Assembly: GCF_018614055.1 (NCBI RefSeq)
Contig: NZ_JAGGPB010000035.1
Span: 1 to 64,000 of the forward strand
Source of the DNA: Streptomyces sp. ISL-98
GTDB taxonomy: Bacteria; Actinomycetota; Actinomycetes; Streptomycetales; Streptomycetaceae
DNA length: 64,000 bases
Reading direction: 5' to 3'
Part shown: positions 58,130 to 64,000 of the stretch, one piece after another
How the letters are laid out: each line of letters starts with the position of its first letter
Position numbering within the stretch: position 1 is the first letter of the stretch
Made by a program: the position numbers and the translations under genes
The notes under the pieces: generated by a model
Told to the model about the DNA's origin: nothing
Database searches by the model: none
The model's input: only the letters and a program-made list of their open reading frames with translations

Positions 58130-60129
58130 TTCCTGAGCTCCAGCAGGGGTACGTCGTTGCGGTCGATGCCGAAGGTCTGGGCGTAGAGGGAGAGCTCGGC
58201 CTCGAGCGCCCGGGCCACCGTCTCGGCCCTGCGGAAGCCGTGGCCTTCCCCCTCGAAGGCGATGTAGGCGTGCGGGATGCCGCGGCCCGTCATCCGTTCC
58301 AGGAACCGCTCGCACTGCACGGGCGGGCAGATCACGTCGTCGAGGCCCTGGAGCAGCAGGAACGGTGCGGTGATCCGTTCCGCGTGCTGTATGGGTGAGC
58401 GGTCCCGGTACCGGCCGGGGCAGGCCTCGTGCGGGCCCACGAGGCTCTCCGTGTACTGCGACTCGAAGTCGTGGGTCTCGTCCGTCGCCCAGCCGGTCAG
58501 GTCGAGGATCGGGTAGAGGATGGTGGCGCAGGCGTACACATCCGTGGTGGTGATGGACGCCGCTGCCGTCCAGCCGCCCGCGCTGCCGCCACGGACACCG
58601 ATCCGGCGGGGGTCTGCCGTGCCCTCCTCGGCCAGGGCGAGGGCGACGGCGGCGCAGTCCTCGACGTCCACGACGCCCCACTGCTCGCGCAGTCGGTTGC
58701 GGTACTCGCGGCCGTACCCGGCGGATCCGCCGTAATTGACCTCGGCGACGCCGATGCCGCGCGAGGTGAAGTAGGCGATTTCCAGGTCGAGTACCAGCGC
58801 GGCGCGTCCGGTCGGGCCGCCGTGGGCCCATACGACGTACGGCGGCAGTTCGTCGTCGGGCGCGATGTGGCCGGGGTTGTGCGGCGGGTAGATGTGGGCG
58901 TGGATCTCGCGGCTGTCGGGGCCTGTGAAGGTGCGGAGCTGTGGCTCGGGGTAGTACGCGGGGTCCACCGGGTCGTCGTGGGCGGAGCCGATGACGCGGG
59001 TGTGGCCGGTGCCGGTGTCGAGCTCCACGACCTCGTACGCGCTGCGCGGGCTTGCGGCGACGCCGACGACGCGGCTGCCGTTCGCGGCGAGCGTGGGGGC
59101 CCATTCGGTCCAGGGGCCCGCGGCGTCGACGAGTTCGCCGCTCTCCGGGTCGAGGATGCCCAGCGCCGTGGTGCCGCTGCCGTGGATGACGGCGATCAGG
59201 CCGTTGTCCAGGGGGTGGAACCAGCGCAGCCCGATCTTCCAGAGCGGCCCGCCGAACTCCTCTGGGCGCCCGCAGAGCGTCACCGCTTCCGGGTGGGGGT
59301 CCGCGATATCGGGTACGCAGTACAGGTTCCACCAGCCGGTGCGGTCGCTGGTGCACAGCAGCTGCCCGTCGGCGGTCCAGTCGATCTGGGCGATCGACTC
59401 GTCGGGCCCGCCGAGGAGGCGCCGTGCGCCCTCGAAGGTGCCGTCCTGCGTGACGTCCGCGAGGATCACCTCCGTGCCGTCCCAGGGCATCCGGGGGTGG
59501 TCCCAGGCGATCCAGGCCGCGTGGAGCCCGTCCGGCGAGACGCGGGGCCCGGTGACGAAGCGGTGCGCGTCGTCGGAGAGTTCCCGCACGGCGGCGCGGT
59601 CGTCGGCGGCCGAGCCGTCGAGCGGTACGGCCGCGATGACGCGGCGTACGTCGGTGGGCGCCTCGCCGGTGAACTCCTCCAGCACGCACCACACTTCGCC
59701 CGCGGCCCCGCCTTCCGGGCGCAGCTGCGGATCGGCCCAGCGCAGCCCGCCGCCGGTCTCCGACACCGGGGTGAGGGGGCGGGGTGCGGCGCCGGGGACG
59801 TCGGGTTCGTACGCGTAGAGCCGCTGGTCGGGGAAGTGCACGAAGACGACCAGGGCGCCGCCCTCGTCGCGCACCGTGCCCGCCCAGGGCTGTCCGCCGT
59901 ACTCGATGACTCTGCTGCGTACGTTCCAGGGGGCGGGCAGGACCGATTCCTCGCCGCCGTCCGCCCGCCGCCGCACCAGCGCGCGCCGGCCGCCCTCGCC
60001 GGGCCGTGGCTCGGTCCACCACACCTCGTCGCCGACCATGCCGACGTACTCCGGGTGGCCGTCGTGTGTGGCGGCGAGCGCGGCGCCGATCGGCGACGGC
60101 CAGCTTCCGTACGGCCCTGAGGGCACCAT
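58126..60129 (-). CDS. S9-family prolyl oligopeptidase-like peptidase
   Basis: A 667-residue protein: an N-terminal beta-propeller (residues 20-390) and a C-terminal alpha/beta hydrolase. The nucleophile Ser is in GVRGGSAGGWTAA, the Asp is in LLLQGLDDVICP and the His in FEGEGHGFRRAE. The oxyanion region reads VWAHGGPTGRAALVLD, and EVNYGGSAGYGREYRNRL is typical of acylaminoacyl-peptidase/DPP-IV relatives. No signal peptide, so it acts on short peptides in the cytosol. ATG 60129 has GGAG 7-11 bases upstream. Third gene of the peptidase operon. Confidence 0.9.
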   Translation of the reverse strand: MVPSGPYGSWPSPIGAALAATHDGHPEYVGMVGDEVWWTEPRPGEGGRRALVRRRADGGEESVLPAPWNVRSRVIEYGGQPWAGTVRDEGGALVVFVHFPDQRLYAYEPDVPGAAPRPLTPVSETGGGLRWADPQLRPEGGAAGEVWCVLEEFTGEAPTDVRRVIAAVPLDGSAADDRAAVRELSDDAHRFVTGPRVSPDGLHAAWIAWDHPRMPWDGTEVILADVTQDGTFEGARRLLGGPDESIAQIDWTADGQLLCTSDRTGWWNLYCVPDIADPHPEAVTLCGRPEEFGGPLWKIGLRWFHPLDNGLIAVIHGSGTTALGILDPESGELVDAAGPWTEWAPTLAANGSRVVGVAASPRSAYEVVELDTGTGHTRVIGSAHDDPVDPAYYPEPQLRTFTGPDSREIHAHIYPPHNPGHIAPDDELPPYVVWAHGGPTGRAALVLDLEIAYFTSRGIGVAEVNYGGSAGYGREYRNRLREQWGVVDVEDCAAVALALAEEGTADPRRIGVRGGSAGGWTAAASITTTDVYACATILYPILDLTGWATDETHDFESQYTESLVGPHEACPGRYRDRSPIQHAERITAPFLLLQGLDDVICPPVQCERFLERMTGRGIPHAYIAFEGEGHGFRRAETVARALEAELSLYAQTFGIDRNDVPLLELRK

Positions 60130-60151
60130 GCTTCCCACTCCCCCTGTGCGG

Positions 60152-61531
60152 CTAGGCGGTTCGCAGATAGTGGTCGAGTACCCGCACACCGAAGTGCAGG
60201 GCTTCGACCGGTACACGTTCGTCGACGCCGTGGAAGAGCGCCTGGTAGTCGAAGTCGGCGGGCAGCTTGAGCGGCGAGAAGCCGTAGCCGGTGATGCCGA
60301 GCCGGGAGAACTGCTTGGCGTCCGTGCCGCCCGACATGCAGTACGGCACGACATGCCCTTCGGGGGCGAAGCGTTCCACGGCCGCACGGAGTTTCGCGTA
60401 CGTCGGGGAGTCGGTCGGCGCCTGGAGGGCGACCTGCTTGTGGTGGTACTCCCAGTCGACGTGCGGCCCGGTGAGCAGATCGAGGGTCTGCTCGAATTCC
60501 TTCTCGCCGCCGGGCAGGAACCGCCCGTCGACGTAGGCGGTCGCGCGTCCGGGGATGACGTTGACCTTGTATCCGGCGTCGAGCATGGTCGGGTTGGCGC
60601 TGCCCCGTACGGTCGCCTCGACTAGCTCCGCGGCGGGTCCCAGCTTGTTGAGCAGGGCGTCGACGTCGAAGTCGGGCGCGTCGAAGTCCGGTGCGTCCAG
60701 TGCGTGCAGGACCGCGAGTTCGGTGATGCTGGCGCGGACGGTCGGGGTGAGCCGTACCGGCCATTCGTGCTCGCCGATCCGGGCGATGGCGGCGGCCAGT
60801 CTGCTCACCGCGTTGTCGCGGTTGACCTTGGAGCCGTGTCCTGCCGTGCCGACTCCGGTGAGGCGGAGCCAGCCGGTGCCGCGCTCCCCCGCCGCGATCG
60901 GATAGATCTCCATGCGGGGGCCCGCGTGGAAGGTGTAGGCGCCGGATTCGCTGATGCCTTCCGTACAGCCGTCGAAGAGCTCGGCGTGTTCCGCGGCAAG
61001 GAAGCCGGAGCCGTCTTCCGCGCTGGCCTCCTCGTCCGCGGTGAAGGCGAGCACGATGTCGCGTCTCGGTCTGGTGCCGGATCTCGCCCAGGCCCGTACG
61101 ACCGCGAGGACCATCGCGTCCATGTTCTTCATGTCGACCGCGCCACGGCCCCAGACCACTCCGTCGCGGATCTCCCCGGAGAAGGGGTGCACGCTCCAGT
61201 CGGCGGGCTCGGCCGGTACGACGTCGAGGTGGCCGTGGACGAGCAGTGCGTCGGCGGTGGGGTCGGTGCCCGCGATTCGGGCTACGACGTTGGTGCGTCC
61301 GGGGGTGCGTTCGAGGAGCACCGGCTCCAGGCCGGCGTCGGCCAGCCGCTCCGCGACGTACTCGGCGGCCGGGCGCTCGCGGCAGTCGCCGCCGCCGCGG
61401 TTCGTGGTGTCGATGCGGATGAGATCGGACGTGAAGGCCACGACCTCGTCGAGCGCGAGCGCGTCGATCACTCCGTCGCCGTCCGCCCCGTCGTCGGTCG
61501 CCCCCGCGCCGACCGGCTGCTTGTCAGCCAT
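60152..61531 (-). CDS. M20-family metallopeptidase
   Basis: A 459-residue zinc exopeptidase/deacylase. The first metal His-x-Asp is in LLVHGHLDVVP, the bridging Asp in VWGRGAVDMKNM, and the catalytic Glu-Glu in AFTADEEASAEDG. The dimerisation lid domain is at about 215-340. VPYCMSGGTDAKQF holds the last His/Asp region, with FHGVDERVPVEAL the terminal His. Relatives remove amino acids from dipeptides or acyl groups from amino acids. ATG 61531 has GGAGGAG and overlaps the M55 gene by eight bases. It works with the three other peptidases of the operon. Confidence 0.9.
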   Translation of the reverse strand: MADKQPVGAGATDDGADGDGVIDALALDEVVAFTSDLIRIDTTNRGGGDCRERPAAEYVAERLADAGLEPVLLERTPGRTNVVARIAGTDPTADALLVHGHLDVVPAEPADWSVHPFSGEIRDGVVWGRGAVDMKNMDAMVLAVVRAWARSGTRPRRDIVLAFTADEEASAEDGSGFLAAEHAELFDGCTEGISESGAYTFHAGPRMEIYPIAAGERGTGWLRLTGVGTAGHGSKVNRDNAVSRLAAAIARIGEHEWPVRLTPTVRASITELAVLHALDAPDFDAPDFDVDALLNKLGPAAELVEATVRGSANPTMLDAGYKVNVIPGRATAYVDGRFLPGGEKEFEQTLDLLTGPHVDWEYHHKQVALQAPTDSPTYAKLRAAVERFAPEGHVVPYCMSGGTDAKQFSRLGITGYGFSPLKLPADFDYQALFHGVDERVPVEALHFGVRVLDHYLRTA

Positions 61532-62357
61532 ACTGCTCCTCCACCGCGGACGAGACGATCGTCGTGACCGCCTTGAAGGTACGAATGGCCTCATACATCG
61601 TGCCGCTGGTGTACGCGACACGCCGTTCCCCGGTCGGCACCACCCCCGGCACGACGGTGGCGACCCCCGAAAGGTGCTCCGCGTCGAACTCCAGCTCCAC
61701 GGTGAACGAGCCGCCGATCACGGGTTCGTGGCGAATGGCGAGGGCCGCCGCCTCCTTGGCGGCGGCCCTGATGCCGGCGGCGGTACGGGCCGGGGTGCGG
61801 CAGACCGCGGCGTACCGCGAGACGTAGTCCTTGACCGGGACCTTGCGGGCCGCGGGTGCGTACCCGTCGGCGTCGCGGCAGGTCATGTCGTCGCCGGTGA
61901 CGAGCACGACCGGGACGCCGTACTCCGCGACGACATGGGCGTTGAGCAGGCCCTCGCTGGCCCGTTCGCCGTTGAGCCACACGCCCGTGATGGAGTTGGC
62001 CAGGTAGGTGTGCGCGAGGACGCCCTCGGTGCCCGCGCCGGTGTGGTAGCCGACGAAGGCGATGCCGTCGACGTCGCCGTGCTGCACGCCCTCGACCATG
62101 CTGAGCGACTTGTGCCGGCCGGTGAGCATCTCGGCGCGTTCGTCGAGTTGTTCGAGGAGCAGGTTGCGCATGGTCCAGTGCGCTTCGTTGATGAGCACTT
62201 CGTCGGCGCCCCCGTCGAAGAAGCCGAGCGCGGCCGCGTTCACGTCGGAGGTGAACATGGGGCGGCAGCGCTCCCACTGTGGCGTGCCCGGAAGCACATC
62301 GGCAGGCCAGGTGACGCCGGTGGCGCCTTCCATGTCGGCACTGATGAGGATCTTCAC
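61524..62357 (-). CDS. M55-family D-aminopeptidase (DppA-like)
   Basis: A 277-residue zinc D-aminopeptidase. The metal ligands Asp8 and Glu10 are in ISADMEGATGVT. ADEVLINEAHWTMRNLL and IAFVGYHTGAGTEGVLAHT carry the His ligands, and VWLNGERASEGLLNAHVVAEYG the last Glu. DppA cuts D-Ala-D-Ala and D-amino-acid N-termini, pointing to peptidoglycan turnover products. It is the first gene of the operon; its promoter lies in the 132-bp gap upstream, which has a CGCGT-N6-ACGCG inverted repeat at 62399-62414. Confidence 0.92.
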   Translation of the reverse strand: MKILISADMEGATGVTWPADVLPGTPQWERCRPMFTSDVNAAALGFFDGGADEVLINEAHWTMRNLLLEQLDERAEMLTGRHKSLSMVEGVQHGDVDGIAFVGYHTGAGTEGVLAHTYLANSITGVWLNGERASEGLLNAHVVAEYGVPVVLVTGDDMTCRDADGYAPAARKVPVKDYVSRYAAVCRTPARTAAGIRAAAKEAAALAIRHEPVIGGSFTVELEFDAEHLSGVATVVPGVVPTGERRVAYTSGTMYEAIRTFKAVTTIVSSAVEEQYG

Positions 62358-62453
62358 GGTGCTCCAGTCCTACGGCAGGCGAGATGAGATCTTCATGTCG
62401 CGTTACGTTACGCGCTGGAGAACACGCGGGCCAGGTTCAGACGGATGGCCTCA

Positions 62454-62480
62454 CCGGCCCGGCCGGGCCGGCCGGGCCGG
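62454..62480 (-). terminator. GC-only stem-loop downstream of the oxidoreductase gene
   Basis: CCGGCCCGG, a 9-nt spacer CCGGGCCGG, then CCGGGCCGG again. The first and last 9-mers are perfectly complementary, and the middle one can replace the last. It lies ten bases past the stop of the FAD gene (62490) on the minus strand. No T tract follows. It may stop transcription into the peptidase operon. Confidence 0.5.
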
Positions 62481-62489
62481 CCCACCGGG

Positions 62490-63851
62490 TCAGCAGCCGC
62501 CCGAGGCGGCAGGGGCGCCGATCTGAAGCGTCGTGGGCGCGGCGCAGCAACCTCCGCCACCCTCGCCCTCGGCCTGGGCGGCGTCGGGCTCGTCGAAGAG
62601 GCCCGCGCCACCGCACACCCCGGTTTCGGGCAGGGTCAGCTCGACGCGTCCGGCGGCTTCCGCGTCTCCGGCGAGGTGGGCGGCGATGGAGCGGACCTGC
62701 TCGTAACCGGTCATGGCGAGGAAGGTGGGCGCGCGGCCGTAGCTCTTCATGCCGACCAGGTAGACGTCCTGCTCGGGGTGGGACAGCTCCTTTACGCCGT
62801 GCGGGTAGACGGTCCCGCAGGAGTGCTGGTTGGGATCGATGAGCGGAGCAAGTTCCGTCGGGGCCTGGAGGCGTTCGTCGAGGCCGAGGCGCAACTCGGA
62901 GACGAACGACAGGTCGGGGCGCAAGCCGGTCAGGACGATGACCTCGTCGACCGGGTCGAGGCGGCGGCCGTCCTCGGCCACGAGCACCAGCCGGTCGCCG
63001 TCCTTCTCGACGGCGGCCGTACGGAACCCGGTGACGGCGTCGGCATGTCCGTCGTCCACGGCCGCCTTGGCCGCGAGTCCGAGCGCACCGCGGGCGGGAA
63101 GCTGGTCGTCCTCGCCGCCGCCGAAGGTGGAGCCGCCGATTCCGCGCCGCAGGACCCATACCGCGTGGGTGCCGGGGGCGTCCTTGGCAAGTTCGGCCAG
63201 GTAGGCGAGTGCGGTGAAGGCGGACGCGCCGGATCCGATGACGGCGGTGCGCCTGCCCTCGTAACGGGCCCGTACGGCGGGGTCCTTGAGGTCGGGCACG
63301 CGGTACGAGATGCGCGCGGCCGCAGCGCGCTCACCGAGGGCCGGGAGGCCGTCGCCGCCGATGGGAGCGGGGGTCGCCCAAGTACCGGAGGCGTCGATGA
63401 CGGCGCGGGCGGTGATCCGCTCCTCGGTGCCGTCGGCGTACCGGACGTGGACGGTGAAGGGCTGCCGCTCGCGGTCGGCGTCGACGACCCGGTCCCGCCC
63501 GAGGCGCGATACGCCGGTGACGCGGGCGCCGAAGCGAACTCTGTCGCCGAGGACGTCGGCCAGCGGCTGGAGGTAGTCCGCAGCCCAGTCACCGCCGGAG
63601 GGGTACGTCGCCCCGTCCGGCGCACTCCAGCCGGTCGGGGCGAGCAGCTTCTCGGCCGCCGGGTCGACCACCTCGGCCCAGGGGGAGAACAGCCGCACAT
63701 GGCTCCACTCGCGGACGGCGGCACCCGCGCCCGTGCCGGCCTCCAGAACCAGCGGCTCGATGCCGCGTCCGACGAGATGGGCGGCGGCGGCCAGGCCGAT
63801 CGGGCCGGCTCCGATCACGACGGTGGGCAGGGCGCTGGTCTGCACGGTCAC
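62490..63851 (-). CDS. FAD/NAD(P)-dependent oxidoreductase with Cys-rich tail (ArsO-like candidate)
   Basis: A 453-residue flavoprotein. The FAD site is TVVIGAGPIGLAAAAHLVGR and the NADP site RRTAVIGSGASAFTALAYL. REWSHVRLFSPWAEVVDPAAE and SHPEQDVYLVGMKSYGRAPTF recall the flavin monooxygenase-like proteins linked to arsenic genes in actinobacteria. The tail is rich in cysteine (ETGVCGGAGLF, GGGGCCAAPT and a final SGGC), suiting a thiophilic metal or metalloid. GTG 63851 sits five bases after GGGGAG. Repeated TCGAC boxes lie upstream. The arsenic link is an inference from memory of the family; other thiol or metal oxidations are possible. Confidence 0.75.
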   Translation of the reverse strand: MTVQTSALPTVVIGAGPIGLAAAAHLVGRGIEPLVLEAGTGAGAAVREWSHVRLFSPWAEVVDPAAEKLLAPTGWSAPDGATYPSGGDWAADYLQPLADVLGDRVRFGARVTGVSRLGRDRVVDADRERQPFTVHVRYADGTEERITARAVIDASGTWATPAPIGGDGLPALGERAAAARISYRVPDLKDPAVRARYEGRRTAVIGSGASAFTALAYLAELAKDAPGTHAVWVLRRGIGGSTFGGGEDDQLPARGALGLAAKAAVDDGHADAVTGFRTAAVEKDGDRLVLVAEDGRRLDPVDEVIVLTGLRPDLSFVSELRLGLDERLQAPTELAPLIDPNQHSCGTVYPHGVKELSHPEQDVYLVGMKSYGRAPTFLAMTGYEQVRSIAAHLAGDAEAAGRVELTLPETGVCGGAGLFDEPDAAQAEGEGGGGCCAAPTTLQIGAPAASGGC

Positions 63852-63869
63852 GGTGACTCCCCAGTTGAT

Positions 63870-63883
63870 TCGACATACGTCGA
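63870..63883 (-). promoter_or_regulatory. TCGAC-N4-GTCGA inverted repeat
   Basis: TCGAC ATAC GTCGA is a perfect 5-4-5 inverted repeat 19 bases upstream of the oxidoreductase start. It has the form of an ArsR/SmtB-type operator and shares TTCGAC with the two direct repeats at 63912 and 63970. Confidence 0.5.
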
Positions 63884-63911
63884 TGACTTCGCGGCCCAGC
63901 ATGGCACCTGA

Positions 63912-64000
63912 TTCGACGAACGTCAACATAGACAGCTATCGAATCAGCATCCGCATCGATGATCCTTGGTTCGACGTGTGTCAACATAGACATATGTCGA
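63912..64000. repeat. Two 31-bp direct repeats at the window edge, operator-like
   Basis: Copies at 63912-63942 and 63970-64000 start with TTCGAC, share GTCAACATAGACA ten bases on, and end in TCGA. The second contains the perfect palindrome GACATATGTC. They are 58 bp apart in phase, about 5.5 helical turns. They probably bind a repressor such as ArsR that controls the oxidoreductase and a gene beyond the edge. Confidence 0.55.

Noticed and set aside
62408-62489. Short minus-strand frame ending EAIRLNLARVFSSA
   Set aside because: It would start in the CCGGCC stem-loop and lacks a ribosome site. The stem-loop explains the bases better.
1-64000. tRNA, rRNA or complete insertion-sequence genes
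   Set aside because: No cloverleaf-like segments, rRNA motifs or transposase frames (DDE, HUH or serine recombinase with catalytic residues) were recognised in reading both strands. A tRNA scan would be decisive.

Overview
The window is chromosomal DNA of a high-GC actinomycete, almost certainly a Streptomyces. The grounds are the strong G/C third-position bias, frequent GTG starts, four-base ATGA/GTGA stop-start overlaps, GAF-ANTAR and SigB/F-type regulators, mycothiol-type DinB proteins, a stand-alone LigD polymerase domain, an actinobacterial holin-X-like protein, and a dispersed intergenic repeat of a kind common in Streptomyces. No tRNA, rRNA, CRISPR array or intact transposase was seen. 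All assignments come from reading translations and motifs by eye; no searches were run.

Left flank (1-6.6 kb): the tail of an unidentified gene, a phosphoketolase stub, PPK2 polyphosphate kinase, a DUF3048 lipoprotein, a polar amino-acid ABC importer (binding protein, permease, ATPase), a NUDIX hydrolase and a luciferase-fold oxidoreductase.

Polysaccharide locus (6.6-31.9 kb): rmlD-rmlC and the divergent rmlB make dTDP-L-rhamnose together with rmlA, which lies about 20 kb away. Between them is a graveyard of a second rhamnose module (a 5'-truncated glycosyltransferase, an orphan NPCBM fragment, half an rmlC, a frameshifted and internally deleted rmlA). It is followed by an intact glycosyltransferase, an SDR epimerase, a GT2/phosphoglycosyl-transferase fusion, another glycosyltransferase, a zinc-ribbon methyltransferase, a Wzx-like flippase, a Wzy/ligase-like polymerase and a GT2. 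Two paralogous glycosyltransferases flank a Wzz/CpsD-like protein with a degenerate ATPase site. A 916-residue aminotransferase/4,6-dehydratase fusion and an LCP transferase follow. Two divergent NarL/LuxR-type response regulators close the locus. The set suggests a Wzx/Wzy-type glycan containing rhamnose and possibly a 4-amino-6-deoxy sugar. The LCP gene suggests that it is attached to the cell wall.

Middle (32-51.6 kb): a membrane alkaline-phosphatase-superfamily protein, a serine-recombinase-like relic, a 34-residue zinc ribbon, two metallo-beta-lactamase-fold hydrolases around a DedA protein, an aminotransferase-fold protein lacking the PLP lysine, and a signalling block (GAF-ANTAR, PAS-GAF, SigB/F-type sigma, CBS protein). 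Then come a PAP2-diacylglycerol kinase fusion, a LigD polymerase domain, a transketolase/NDH-2 operon, a methyltransferase and a VOC protein. Two genes here carry related 15-bp minisatellites; one lies where the sigma and PAS-GAF genes overlap tail to tail.

Right flank (51.6-64 kb): a DUF5107/TPR protein, an acetyltransferase, a LapA-like protein, an S15 peptidase, a DinB protein, a four-gene peptidase operon (M55, M20, S9, S66) that looks like D-amino-acid/muropeptide scavenging, and an FAD-dependent oxidoreductase with a cysteine-rich tail behind repeated TCGAC operator-like boxes at the window edge.
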